Shown here piece after piece: positions 1 through 7,073 of a stretch of 18,081 nucleotides of DNA. The notes under the pieces were generated by a model, which saw only the letters and a list, made by a program, of their open reading frames with translations, did no database searches and was not told the origin of the DNA. A program made the translations under genes and the position numbers. Source of the stretch: Acidimicrobiia bacterium (GTDB lineage: Bacteria > Actinomycetota > Acidimicrobiia > Acidimicrobiales > JACDCH01); NCBI GenBank assembly GCA_013694495.1, contig JACDCH010000246.1:1-18081 (forward strand), read 5' to 3'. Positions within the stretch are counted from its first letter, which is position 1; every line of letters begins with the position of its first letter.

Positions 1-1
1 C

Positions 2-115
2 CACCGCTCACATGACGAGCAGAACTCGATGATCCGTCGCTACATCGCTTGGCGAAACCGCCACGCCAACGACGAGGCACTTCGTGAACTTGTGAAGCGC
101 GCAAACGTTGCCTGA
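2..115 (+). pseudogene. C-terminal end of a DDE transposase (IS630-like), partial
   Basis: The only open frame entering from the left edge gives 37 residues ending RELVKRANVA and a TGA at 113-115. The run YIAWRNRHANDEALRELV, with its aromatic YIxWRN motif and basic tail, resembles the C-terminus of IS630-type DDE transposases as I remember them. The catalytic domain lies outside the window, so it cannot be told whether the transposase is intact or a remnant. No terminal inverted repeat was identified after the stop. The downstream hydrolase could start very close to this stop. The family call is inference from a short tail. Confidence 0.5.
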
Positions 116-137
116 CGCGGCACTAGACGGCTTGGAG

Positions 138-1067
138 ATGGGCGAGGCGCGGTACCGGGAGGCGGAACGGGCGCTCTGGAGCGCCACTGGCGTCGAGCCG
201 GAGGAGATCTGGATCACGCTGGCTCGCAGCGGCTCGAAGGTGCGGGTCCTCGCGGTCGGGGAGGGTCCTCCGGTCGTCTTCGTGCACGGGGCGACCAATG
301 GCGCGTCGAGCTGGGCAACCCTGGCCGCTCGCCTGCCGGGCCACCGGTGCTGGCTGGTCGACCGGCCCGGCTGCGGGCTGAGCGAGCCGACCGGCACCCG
401 CCTGCGCAATGCCGATGCGCTGGCCGGCTTTGCCGATGACCTGGTGGCCGACGTGCTCGATGGGCTGGAACTGGAGAGGGTGTCGCTCGTCGGGACATCG
501 TTCGGTGGCTATTTCGTGCTGCGCGCTGCGGCCGCCCACCCCAATCGGGTCGACCGACTGGTGACCCTCTCGTGGTCGCTCGGAGCCCCGATCGAGCGGG
601 TCGCTCCGGCGATGCGGATCGCGGGGGTGCGAAGCCTTGGCTTCCTCATGGCCAGGATCCCGCCGAGCAAGGCTGCAGTGAAGGGCCTGCTCCGCCAGAT
701 CGGCCTGCGCAACGCCATCGACTCGGGGCAGTTCGACGAGACCGCCCTGCGCTGGTTCCGCTCGCTACTGCGGGACACGCCCACAATGCGCAACGAGCTC
801 GACGCGGCACCCCCAGTCGTCCGCCCGATCACCGGCCTGGACGAGGACCTCCTCCTCGGCGACGACACGCTGCAGCGGATCTCCGCGCCGACCCTGCTGA
901 TCTGGGGTGCGGACGACCCGCAAGGCGGCGCGGCCACGGCCCGGGCGTTTGCAGCCCGGATCCCCGGCGCCACCCTCGAGATCATGGTGGCCGCCGGCCA
1001 CGCCCCGTGGATGGACGACCCCGGCCACGTCGCCAAGGCGCTCAACCGCTTCCTGTCTCCCGACTGA
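138..1067 (+). CDS. alpha/beta hydrolase
   Basis: This is a 309-residue alpha/beta-hydrolase fold protein, probably a cytosolic esterase or related hydrolase; the substrate is unknown. Seen from the ATG at 138: oxyanion-loop motif HGATNGASSW (about residues 50-59), nucleophile elbow GTSFGG with Ser121, an acid in WGADDPQ (Asp259/260), and the catalytic His in AAGHAPW (His288). All three triad positions are therefore present and the length is normal. The frame is open further upstream to a TTG at 108, which would overlap the transposase end; I prefer the ATG because the extra residues are not conserved-looking, but no strong ribosome-binding site settles it. It is transcribed alone, followed by a hairpin-rich spacer. 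Confidence 0.85.
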   Translation: MGEARYREAERALWSATGVEPEEIWITLARSGSKVRVLAVGEGPPVVFVHGATNGASSWATLAARLPGHRCWLVDRPGCGLSEPTGTRLRNADALAGFADDLVADVLDGLELERVSLVGTSFGGYFVLRAAAAHPNRVDRLVTLSWSLGAPIERVAPAMRIAGVRSLGFLMARIPPSKAAVKGLLRQIGLRNAIDSGQFDETALRWFRSLLRDTPTMRNELDAAPPVVRPITGLDEDLLLGDDTLQRISAPTLLIWGADDPQGGAATARAFAARIPGATLEIMVAAGHAPWMDDPGHVAKALNRFLSPD

Positions 1068-1334
1068 GTTCTTCGCCGTCACTCGCTTCGCTCCGTTCCG
1101 GCGAGTGTTGTGGCCCTCGCTGCGCTCGGTCGTTGCGGTCCTCGGCCGACTTCGTCGCCCTGCGGCCGATGTCTGGGGGCTCCGCCCCCAGACCCCCAGC
1201 GCCTCCGGCGGTCGACGGGCGCGGCGCGGTTGTTCCGCCGCACGTGCTGACATTCACCTCTCAGCGAACCACCAGCGGGGCTCCACGCGACATACCCAGC
1301 GGCGAACCCGCCGGGCCGACCGAGGAGCAACGTG
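1068..1334. repeat. Intergenic GC-rich hairpin array
   Basis: No gene was found in this 267-base spacer. It holds several inverted repeats: CACTCGC (1080-1086) with GCGAGTG (1101-1107), the short palindromic runs CTCGCTTCGCTC and CTCGCTGCGCTCG, and a perfect 9-bp stem TCTGGGGGC (1172-1180), loop TCC, GCCCCCAGA (1184-1192). The last is followed by another C-rich run. The strong hairpin could terminate the hydrolase transcript without a U tract. Similar G-rich/C-rich hairpins are common between genes in high-GC actinobacteria. A GAGGAG ribosome-binding site for the next gene sits at the right end. Confidence 0.5.
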
Positions 1335-1988
1335 ATGCGATCGTCACTGGAGTCCTCAACGGGCGATGCATCTGGGCCGACGAGCCGAACCGAGCCGGAG
1401 CGCAGCCCGGCGCGCCGCTCGACGTGGTGGGCCGCGATCGCAGCCCTCCCGCCGATCGCAGCCACCGCGGCGACGAACCTTGCCCCCGCGCCCGATGGTC
1501 ACTGGGTCGAGCACCTGTCCGGGGTCGCGTTCAAGTCCTCGCAGCTCGCCGTCTTGGTCGCCGTAACCGCCATGTTGGGGATGCGGCGCCTGCCGCGATC
1601 GCTCGTCGTCGGCCTGCTCATCACCTGCGCTGGCATCGCGCTGCAGGCGCTGGGCGACGTCCGGATCGTCGACGCGATGTGGCGCACCACCGGTGATCCG
1701 GCCAGTGCGGCCTCCTCCGCCGGGCACGACCTGGCCGGCCTCGGCGATCTCGTCGTGCTCGTCGGCGGGTTCGTCTTCGCCCTCGTCGCCGGTCTCACCC
1801 GGCGCGTCCGCCCCGCCTTCGCCGTCCTCGCCGCGGTCATGGTGATCATCCCGCCCCCGTTCCTCTGGCCCGCGGCCGGGGTGCTCCTCGTGCTGCTCCA
1901 CCTGTTCATCACCGGCCGGGAACTCCCCACCTCCGGCCCTGCCCTCCAACCCGGACCGCCCGCTCGCGGCCGCACCCCGCGTCCGTAG
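1335..1988 (+). CDS. Small multi-pass membrane protein, function unknown
   Basis: This 217-residue protein is not assigned to a family. After a polar, Ser/Arg-rich N-terminus of about 30 residues come hydrophobic stretches at roughly 31-50, 72-84, 90-107, 135-153 and 160-192, so four to six membrane passes are expected. The last hydrophobic block contains a PPPFLWPAAG turn. The C-terminus is a Pro/Arg-rich cytosolic-type tail. The ATG at 1335 has GAGGAG about 7 bases upstream; a GTG at 1332 is an in-frame alternative. It lies only 23 bases before a gene remnant with its own signal peptide, so they may once have formed an operon. No catalytic motif was recognised. Confidence 0.7.
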   Translation: MRSSLESSTGDASGPTSRTEPERSPARRSTWWAAIAALPPIAATAATNLAPAPDGHWVEHLSGVAFKSSQLAVLVAVTAMLGMRRLPRSLVVGLLITCAGIALQALGDVRIVDAMWRTTGDPASAASSAGHDLAGLGDLVVLVGGFVFALVAGLTRRVRPAFAVLAAVMVIIPPPFLWPAAGVLLVLLHLFITGRELPTSGPALQPGPPARGRTPRP

Positions 1989-2011
1989 CCGAAGAAAGGA
2001 ACCCAACAACC

Positions 2012-2245
2012 ATGGCCAACCGCATCCACCCCCGAGCCCTGTTCCCCCTCCTCATCGCCACCACGGCTGTTCTGCTCTCCGCTGGCTCAGCCGGCGCCGG
2101 CGCCCCAACCGGGACGAGGCGTTGCGGTACGCAGTTGAGGCCGTTCGGGAACGAGCGCTGCCACTCCGCCTGGGCGCTTGAGGTTCCTCCTCGACGAGAG
2201 CATCGCGCGACTCGCCATGCCCGCGTTGCGCGAGGCCGGCCATGA
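2012..2245 (+). pseudogene. Truncated secreted protein, signal peptide only
   Basis: The ATG at 2012 follows a good Shine-Dalgarno-like run (AGAAAGGA). The first 33 or so residues form a clear Sec signal peptide: basic start MANRIHPR, hydrophobic LFPLLIATTAVLL, and an Ala/Gly-rich cleavage region. After about position 2108 the frame turns into Arg-rich low-quality sequence that is an out-of-frame reading of the neighbouring toxin-antitoxin remnant, and it stops at 2245. The simplest reading is a secreted-protein gene cut off by insertion or deletion. The original protein cannot be identified from the signal peptide. A genuine 77-residue secreted peptide is possible but less likely. Confidence 0.55.
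2110..2181 (+). pseudogene. Antitoxin C-terminal fragment (DUF433-like)
   Basis: In the frame ending at TGA 2179-2181 the sequence reads RDEALRYAVEAVRERALPLR and then LGA. This resembles the C-terminal helix of DUF433-type antitoxins, in which an A-x-x-Y-A helix is followed by a Leu-Pro-Leu tail. The stop overlaps the TTG start of the following toxin-like gene (TTGA), the usual antitoxin-toxin arrangement. No start codon or N-terminal domain remains: upstream is the signal-peptide gene in another frame. The family call is inference from 23 residues plus position. Confidence 0.4.
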
Positions 2246-2687
2246 CGTCGTCGACGTCGACTCGCTGGGTCTGACTTCCGCTGCGGATCCGAACAGCCTG
2301 CAAGCGGCGCTCGACGACGATTGGGGTACTCGTGACTCTCGATACCGACTTCGGGACCCTCCTTGTCCATTCCGACGACGAGCTCCCGAGCGTCGTCTTG
2401 CTGCGAGGCGAAGTCACGCGTCTACCGGTGCGCCAGGCCGAGTTGCTCCTCGCGAACCTGGACCAGGCGAGGGCGACCTCGATGCGGGCGCACTCGTCGT
2501 GACGGCTGACGGACGAGTTCGGGTTCGTCGCTCCCGATCCGCGAACCCGACGGCGGAGGTGCCGGCGATGGTTGAGTCGCGCGCAGACGTTTGCCGGAGG
2601 CGACAGACCCTTGACGGCGGTGGGGCGGCAGGTCTATGCCTGGCCCTCGAGTCGGTCTCGCCACGGCATGGGCGCTGTGGCCAATAG
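2178..2687 (+). pseudogene. DUF5615-type PIN-like toxin, doubly frameshifted
   Basis: The gene begins at TTG 2178, overlapping the antitoxin stop, with RFLLDESIARLAMPALREAG, the typical start of DUF5615 (PIN-like) toxins: a beta strand with an acidic LLDE motif, then the AGHDVV strand. Near 2325 the matching sequence moves to another frame, which reads VLVTLDTDFGTLLVHSDDE and on to LLLANLDQAR. Near 2468 it returns to the first frame with GDLDAGALVVTADGRVRVRR, ending the domain at about 2535. The two shifts cancel. The conserved TLDTDFG acidic motif is intact in the shifted part. This is either a decayed toxin or two base errors. The last 50 codons to 2687 look non-coding. Confidence 0.6.
2611..2640 (+). 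promoter_or_regulatory. Candidate promoter for the LVIVD/PA gene
   Basis: TTGACG (2611-2616) and TATGCC (2635-2640) are separated by 18 bases, about 60 bases before the ATG at 2700. The -35 match is good (5/6) and the -10 weak. A ribosome-binding site AGAAGGA follows just before the start codon. Read by eye only. Confidence 0.35.
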
Positions 2688-2699
2688 AGAAGGACGATC

Positions 2700-4607
2700 A
2701 TGCTGATCAAGCGGCGCTGGTCACCGGCGGTGGCCCTCATCCTGACCCTGCTCGTCCCGACGGCGGCCGTCGCGCATCCCGACCACGCGGGTGGTTCGGC
2801 CGGCTCAGTCGAGCTCTTCCCCGGTGAAGGCGTCGACGTCGACGACGGGCAGCATGGCCTGGCCACCGGGCACCTCCCACCGGTGCAGCGCAACGTCACC
2901 GTGGTGGGCCAGGCCCCGGTCACCAACCCGAGCGGCGCCGGCAACACCGGCCGGGTGGCCGACGTGTTCGCGTACGGCGACTACGCCTACCTCACGGCGT
3001 TCCGCAGCCCGACCTGCGAGAGAACCGGCGTCCACGTCATGGACATCTCGAACCCGGCGGCGCCGGCCGAGGTCACCAGCGCCTTCATCCCGACCAGCGT
3101 GGGCTCCTACGCCGGCGAGGGCGTGCAGGTGATCAGGATGGACAACCAGTTCTTCCAGGGCGACCTGCTCGTCCACCAGAACGAGACGTGCCCCTCCGGC
3201 CCGGCACCCCCCACACCGAACCTGTCAGGCGGGATCTCCCTCTGGAACGTGACCAACCCGACGGCGCCCACCCCGGTCACGCTGCACACCGGCGACTTCA
3301 CCAACCCGGCCGGCGGGAATGACCCCGCCCCGAACCAAACCCACAGCATGCGGCTGTGGACCAATGAGTTCAACGGCCGCACCTACGCCTCGCTGGTCGA
3401 CGACGAGGAGCTCGCCGACATCGACATCCTCGACATCACCAACCCGTTCGCGCCCGTGCTGGTGAACGAATTGGACCTCGACCTCCCGCCGTTCTCCGTG
3501 ACCCAGCCGGCGCCGGCCAACCTCACCCGGTCCAACTCCCACGACATGGTTGTCGACAAGGTCGGGCAGCGCTACGTGATGACGGTCGGCTACTGGGACG
3601 GCGGCTACGTCCTGCTCGACGTCACGGACCCCGCCCCCGGCAGGGTCCAGCTGATCGCCGAGAGCGACTACGCCGCCCTCGACGAGGAGCGGCTGGCCCG
3701 CGGCCATCAGATCTCGCCCGAGGGGAACGCCCATCAGGTCGAGCTGTCGCCCAATCGCAAGTTCCTGATCGGCACCGACGAGGACTTCAACCCCCACCGC
3801 GTGGTGGCCACCATCACCAGCGGGCCGTTCGCCGGTACCGAGTACACGGCCACCACAGCCAGCGGCACCCCGCCGATCCAGGCCGGCACCTCCATCTCGG
3901 GGACCCCGACCTTCGTGGGCCAGGCATGCTCCGAGCTGCCGGCGGGCTCCGGCATCGCCCTCGTCGAGCGGGGCACGTGCAGCTTCCAGGTGAAGCTCGA
4001 CGTCATCACGGCCGCCGGCTACACGTCCGGCATCGTGTTCAACAGCCTGCGCCAGGACTGCCTCGCCGGGGCCAGGATGCTGGCCGCCGGCGTCATCCCC
4101 TTCGTGTTCGTCAACCGGCTCGCCGGTCTGCAGCTGCTCGGTGTCGTCGGCACCACCGCCACCAACGCGTGCACCACGGAAAGCCCCGTGCCTGGTTCGC
4201 CGGTCTCCTCCACCGCCATCGAGGCGATCTTCGACGGCTGGGGGTACGTGCGGCTCTTCAGCACGAATATCCCCAGGAGGGCTGGCCAGCCCGGGTCGAT
4301 CACCCAGATCGACACCTACGCGGTGCCCGAGTCCCAGGATCCTGCCTACGCCAGCAACTTCGGGCACCTGTCGGTGCACGAGGTGGCCATGGCCCCGGAG
4401 ACCGGTCTCGCCTACCTCTCGTACTACTCGGCCGGCCTGCGGGTCGTCCGCTACGGCACCGGAGGCATCGAGGAGGTTGGCGCCTTCATCGATCAGGGCG
4501 GCAACAACTTCTGGGGCGTCGAGGTCTGGCACGACGAGAACGGCGTGGAGTTCATCCTCGCCAGCGACCGGGACTACGGGCTGTACATCTTGCAGTACAC
4601 GCCGTAG
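2700..4607 (+). CDS. Secreted LVIVD-repeat beta-propeller protein with PA domain
   Basis: This 635-residue exported protein has a Sec signal peptide in residues 1-25 (basic MLIKRR, hydrophobic core, cleavage after AVA). The mature part shows LVIVD-type propeller repeats, in which a strand is followed by DxTNPxxP: VHVMDISNPAAP (111-122), LWNVTNPTAP (181-190), IDILDITNPFAP (241-252) and YVLLDVTDPAP (303-313). A protease-associated (PA) domain occupies about 398-495, with GSGIALVERGTCSF, AGYTSGIVFNS and FVFVNRLAG as its strands. Propeller-like sequence resumes at 505-635 (VHEVAMAPETGLAYLSYYS). A likely role is extracellular protein or ligand binding; no protease catalytic residues are seen. AGAAGGA precedes the ATG at 2700, and the gene appears monocistronic. 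Confidence 0.85.
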   Translation: MLIKRRWSPAVALILTLLVPTAAVAHPDHAGGSAGSVELFPGEGVDVDDGQHGLATGHLPPVQRNVTVVGQAPVTNPSGAGNTGRVADVFAYGDYAYLTAFRSPTCERTGVHVMDISNPAAPAEVTSAFIPTSVGSYAGEGVQVIRMDNQFFQGDLLVHQNETCPSGPAPPTPNLSGGISLWNVTNPTAPTPVTLHTGDFTNPAGGNDPAPNQTHSMRLWTNEFNGRTYASLVDDEELADIDILDITNPFAPVLVNELDLDLPPFSVTQPAPANLTRSNSHDMVVDKVGQRYVMTVGYWDGGYVLLDVTDPAPGRVQLIAESDYAALDEERLARGHQISPEGNAHQVELSPNRKFLIGTDEDFNPHRVVATITSGPFAGTEYTATTASGTPPIQAGTSISGTPTFVGQACSELPAGSGIALVERGTCSFQVKLDVITAAGYTSGIVFNSLRQDCLAGARMLAAGVIPFVFVNRLAGLQLLGVVGTTATNACTTESPVPGSPVSSTAIEAIFDGWGYVRLFSTNIPRRAGQPGSITQIDTYAVPESQDPAYASNFGHLSVHEVAMAPETGLAYLSYYSAGLRVVRYGTGGIEEVGAFIDQGGNNFWGVEVWHDENGVEFILASDRDYGLYILQYTP

Positions 4608-4636
4608 CCACCCGATCGCCCAGAGCCGAATCGTCC

Positions 4637-5000
4637 TCACCTCCGCCCGGCGGCGGTCACGCCGGGCGGGGTCCGGGGCCACGGGGTCCGGCGGCGGCGG
4701 CAGTGGGCCAGTCCCTGCAGCTGCGCCGGCAGCTGTCGGGAGAACTTGCGCGCGTGCCTGGCGACCGACTTCGTCGCCATGTAGTTGGCGCCGGCACCGA
4801 AGGCGGCGGCGACCCCGAACGGGAGCAGCTTGCCGAGCATCGCCGCGCCCCGTCGCGGCCCCAGTGGACGAGCAGCTTGCGCGAGAGGCTGTTGTTGACC
4901 GGTGGAACCCGGAGTTCGGCGCGCTGCGGGCTGCCCTGAAGGCCGAGGCCGGCGCCATGCTGGCGGCGACCTCGCTGAACCCGGCGGCCGCACCGTCGCC
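4637..5000 (-). pseudogene. EcsC-like protein remnant, frameshifted
   Basis: On the minus strand the piece MLGKLLPFGVAAAFGAGANY followed by MATKSVARHARKF (about 4765-4865) resembles the C-terminal glycine-rich hydrophobic segment of EcsC-family proteins. Upstream, NNSLSRKLLVHWGRD and then EVAASMAPASAFRAARSAP would continue the same protein, but each piece lies in a different frame. No start codon or full N-terminal domain is present and the sequence runs into the 3' end of the toxin-like gene. The gene is therefore broken, or the sequence carries indels. The family call rests on a short segment. Confidence 0.4.
4643..4669. terminator. GC-rich hairpin between convergent genes
   Basis: A perfect 10-bp stem CCGCCCGGCG (4643-4652) and CGCCGGGCGG (4660-4669) with a 7-base loop lies 36 bases after the LVIVD/PA stop. 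It could serve both this gene and the opposing EcsC-like remnant. There is no U tract, as is common in high-GC bacteria. Confidence 0.55.
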
Positions 5001-5018
5001 GAACCGACGGCGGAGGCG

Positions 5019-5433
5019 TCATCCCTGATCCAGCGATCTGGCGCCGGGTGCTCGAGCAGACCGTGGCGATCGCGATCTCGCGCTCCTGGCGCTTGGCCTT
5101 CGGGTCGGCGCCCTTGTCGTAGCCGCCGAGCAGCAGCACCACCTTCGTGCCGTGCAAATGGACGAAGACCCACAGGAGCACCGCTTCGCGTCGTGGCGCC
5201 TTCTTCGACTCGTCCTCACCGAACATCCGGGCGATCTCGGCCGGGGTGTGGCGGATTCGAAGCTCGTGCATCCCCTCGCCGAGCGCCTTCAGCCATTCGG
5301 TGCGGACGAGGTCGATGCCGCGTTGCGACAGCACGTGCTCGATCGCAGCGTCGAGCGCTGCGAACTTGAAGTCCGAGAGATCGTGGACCTGCGCTTCGAC
5401 GAGGTCCCCGTCTCGTGTACTTCCCGGCGACAA
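5019..5433 (-). pseudogene. RelE/Gp49-like toxin, 3' end disturbed
   Basis: The minus-strand reading from a TTG at 5433 gives DLSDFKFAALDAAIEHVLSQ, then EWLKALGEGMHELRIRHTPAE, then LLWVFVHLHGTKVVLLLGGYD and KGADPKAKRQEREIAIA. The order of an L-x-x-G-x-x-ELR strand, a strand rich in V/L and the K-rich 'KG..P...EIAIA' tail matches the RelE/HigB-like Gp49 toxin fold (mRNA interferase type in type II systems). After IAIA the natural end (RSARAPGARSLDQG, stop at 5019) lies one base out of frame, so a frameshift near 5070 is likely. No partner antitoxin is visible downstream. It lies about 65 bases left of the tRNA fragment, in the original chromosomal flank. Confidence 0.5.
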
Positions 5434-5497
5434 GCTGAGATCGCGCGGGATGGACGCGGGATGGAATTGGGGCCCTCACCAAGAAGGGCCTGTGACC

Positions 5498-5536
5498 TGG
5501 TGGGCGTGGAGGGACTCGAACCCCCGACATCTGCCT
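5498..5536 (-). pseudogene. Displaced 3' end of tRNA-Val with encoded CCA
   Basis: Positions 5501-5536 equal the 3' half of the intact tRNA-Val at 17246-17319 base for base: part of the anticodon stem, the variable region, the T arm (TTCGAGT loop) and the acceptor 3' strand. Positions 5498-5500 add an encoded CCA on the minus strand, which the intact copy lacks. This is best read as the original chromosomal tRNA end left behind when an element integrated into the gene. Confidence 0.85.
5501..5536. repeat. Left attachment site, 36-bp direct repeat
   Basis: The 36 bases from TGGGCGTGGAGGGACTCGAA onward are identical to 17246-17281 in the same orientation. One further flanking base also matches by chance on the left. 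On the tRNA the repeat runs from A73 to the 3' side of the anticodon loop, a common target for tyrosine integrases. Confidence 0.88.
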
Positions 5537-5643
5537 AAGGGCGGTTGATGTCCCTGGTCAAGAGCCCGAGAATCGCGAAACCGCAGATCACGAGGGGTGC
5601 GCCGTGCCACCAGGTGATGGTCCGTGACGCCCCGTCCGCAACC

Positions 5644-5665
5644 TCCCGCGGGTTTTCCGCGGGGC
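5644..5665. repeat. Palindromic repeat, left element arm
   Basis: The stem CCCGCGG / CCGCGGG with a GTTTT loop lies within a 22-bp sequence that recurs exactly at 17164-17185, in the other end of the element. It lies about 108 bases inside the left repeat. Candidate arm-type binding site for integrase or excisionase, or a hairpin terminator. Confidence 0.6.
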
Positions 5666-5680
5666 ATCCGCCCCGCAGAA

Positions 5681-5720
5681 GACAACGTACCTTGTCTCTT
5701 TCCGATCGACAGGTTATGTT
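5681..5720 (+). promoter_or_regulatory. Promoter with palindromic operator for the TA pair
   Basis: A -35 box TTGTCT (5692-5697) and -10 box TATGTT (5715-5720) are 17 bases apart, placing the transcript start at about 5727, exactly the GTG of the next gene; a leaderless transcript is therefore likely. A perfect inverted repeat GACAA (5681-5685), 6 bases, TTGTC (5692-5696) overlaps the -35 box and could be the operator for the HTH antitoxin. Confidence 0.5.
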
Positions 5721-5726
5721 GACGAC

Positions 5727-5957
5727 GTGCTGATCGCCGACAGCGCTCGCAAGCACGGCATCGCTGACGACGACATCCACCACGCCGTGCGCAATGCCAT
5801 CCGCGAGGTTGCGCTCGAAGCCCGAGCGCTGATCATCGGCCCCTCGACCGCTGGAGAGCTACTGGAGATCGTGGTCCTCGACGCTGAGGATGATGACGAC
5901 GAGCCGATCGCCATCCACGCCATGCCGCTCCGCCCCAAGTTCCACCGCTACCTGTGA
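5727..5957 (+). CDS. Putative small toxin of a two-gene TA module
   Basis: This 76-residue protein starts at GTG and reads with helix IADDDIHHAVRNAIREVALE, strands ARALIIGPSTAGELLEIVVLD, an acidic loop EDDDDE, and a C-terminal IAIHAMPLRPKF. The layout of an N-terminal helix with a conserved His, a beta sheet ending in IxVHAMxxRPKF, and a small HTH partner encoded directly downstream resembles actinobacterial toxin genes of this kind as I remember them. The biochemical activity is unknown. Its stop TGA overlaps a GTG of the next frame (GTGA) and the next ATG follows at 5969, so translation is coupled. It is the first cargo gene from the left repeat. It could be a non-toxic hypothetical protein. 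Confidence 0.6.
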   Translation: MLIADSARKHGIADDDIHHAVRNAIREVALEARALIIGPSTAGELLEIVVLDAEDDDDEPIAIHAMPLRPKFHRYL

Positions 5958-5968
5958 GGACCAAGCCC

Positions 5969-6352
5969 ATGCCCCGAACCCGCAAGCAGCTCGAGCAGGC
6001 CGCAGCCGACGCGGAGGCGTGGCTCGACTCACTCGACCCTGAGGTCACTCCCGCCGAGGACATCAGCGACCTCGCCGCCATCGGCGCCGCCCTCGCCAAG
6101 GTCGCCGCGGCCGAGGGCGAAATTGAAGTAGCTGTCGCTGCCGCCCGGGCGAACGGTCGTAGCTGGCCGCGGATCGCCCTCGTGCTCGGCATCAGCAAGC
6201 AAGCAGCCCAACAGCGCTACGGCGCCGCCGAAGTCGCGCCGGCCGACCCACGACAGCAGCTCAGCGCGTTCGGCCGCGACCGGGCCGCCACGCGGCGAGC
6301 GTCGACGGCATCAAGTCCGGCACGTGGACGCAACCGCGCTCGCCCGTCGTGA
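5969..6352 (+). CDS. HTH protein, putative antitoxin
   Basis: This 127-residue protein has an N-terminal helical, acidic half (KQLEQAAADAEAWLDSLD) and a helix-turn-helix near residues 70-90 with GRSWPRIALVLGISKQAAQQ followed by RYG, typical of small DNA-binding antitoxins. The C-terminus is basic, Ala/Ser/Arg-rich and probably disordered. The ATG at 5969 has GAGGA (5956-5960) at ideal spacing; an overlapping GTG at 5954 is an alternative. It forms an operon with the preceding small toxin-like gene and plausibly represses it by binding the GACAA-N6-TTGTC palindrome. That regulatory link is inference. Confidence 0.65.
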   Translation: MPRTRKQLEQAAADAEAWLDSLDPEVTPAEDISDLAAIGAALAKVAAAEGEIEVAVAAARANGRSWPRIALVLGISKQAAQQRYGAAEVAPADPRQQLSAFGRDRAATRRASTASSPARGRNRARPS

Positions 6353-6392
6353 CGCCGCCGATCGATCTTCGTAGCCTTGCCGGTCTGCTGAG

Positions 6393-7073
6393 CTACTCCC
6401 GCCGCTCCTCACGGATCGGCAGGACGTCGCGCGGGATCTCGTCGGCGGTGCACGGGTGCTCGCCGACGGTGAATGAGCCTCGATAGCCGAAGAGGGGACC
6501 GAGCAGCTTGTTGGCGACGTGAACGTCGATGCGGAAGCACTCGGCGGTCTCGTCCCACCATTCGCGCACGTTGGCGACGCCAGAGAAGAGCAGCGGAAAG
6601 CGGAACGCGAGCGGCCCTTCGTAGAAGCGTTGCTCGCCGCTGCGGAGGCACATAGCGCCGTCGGGGTCGACCCAGCAGTCCAGGTCGACGGCGAGGTGCT
6701 GGTGGGTGCCGAGGTAGTCGACGATCGTGTCGCGGTGCTTGCTGCGGATCATGGTGGCGTCGAAGGCGCGGGTGCGGCTCGGGAAGTTGAACCGGCGGCA
6801 CCAGGTGACGGTCTCCCGGCCGAAGCGGTCGACGTAGGCGTAGTTGGCGATCGTGAACGGGACGCGGGTTCCCCGGCTCGGGAACAGCACCCGGCGGGTC
6901 GATCCGAGGAGAAGGAACGGCAGGGTCCACCACGGTCCCCGCCAGACCTCGTCCATGACGCCGCGGCCGATCTGACAGGTCTCCTCGATTGACGAGAACC
7001 CGAAGCGCCACTGCATCTTCGGGTGGAGGCGGTCGAAGTCGTCGCCGAGGACCTGGCGGTAGATCGAGGTCAT
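6393..7073 (-). CDS. DUF4166 domain-containing protein
   Basis: This 226-residue protein starts at ATG 7073 with a strong GGAGG upstream. It has no signal peptide. Sequence such as IYRQVLGDDFDRLHPKMQWR, GRGVMDEVWRG, VPFTIANYAYVDRFGRETVT and YEGPLAFRFPLLFSGVANV matches the DUF4166 pattern as I know it. That domain of unknown function is often fused to, or near, NAD(P)-binding reductases. The ATG overlaps the stop of the upstream SRPBCC-DoxX gene (ATGA), so the two are translationally coupled. It is the last gene of the minus-strand operon led by the MerR-type regulator. It faces the TA pair with a 40-base gap and no obvious terminator. Confidence 0.75.
   Translation of the reverse strand: MTSIYRQVLGDDFDRLHPKMQWRFGFSSIEETCQIGRGVMDEVWRGPWWTLPFLLLGSTRRVLFPSRGTRVPFTIANYAYVDRFGRETVTWCRRFNFPSRTRAFDATMIRSKHRDTIVDYLGTHQHLAVDLDCWVDPDGAMCLRSGEQRFYEGPLAFRFPLLFSGVANVREWWDETAECFRIDVHVANKLLGPLFGYRGSFTVGEHPCTADEIPRDVLPIREERRE

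Noticed and set aside
572..1696. 374-codon plus-strand frame spanning the hydrolase end and membrane-protein start
   Set aside because: Out of frame with both; Arg/Pro-rich, no start context.
3225..4958. 577-codon minus-strand open frame opposite the LVIVD/PA gene
   Set aside because: It is the antisense reading of a strongly supported gene, with Gly/Asp/Val/Glu-rich low-complexity sequence and no domain.
5535..5783. 82-codon minus-strand frame with hydrophobic end (WWHGAPLVICGFAILGLLTR)
   Set aside because: The hydrophobic stretch is attractive, but the only starts lie inside the opposing toxin-like gene and its promoter, and the frame runs through the palindrome into the att site.
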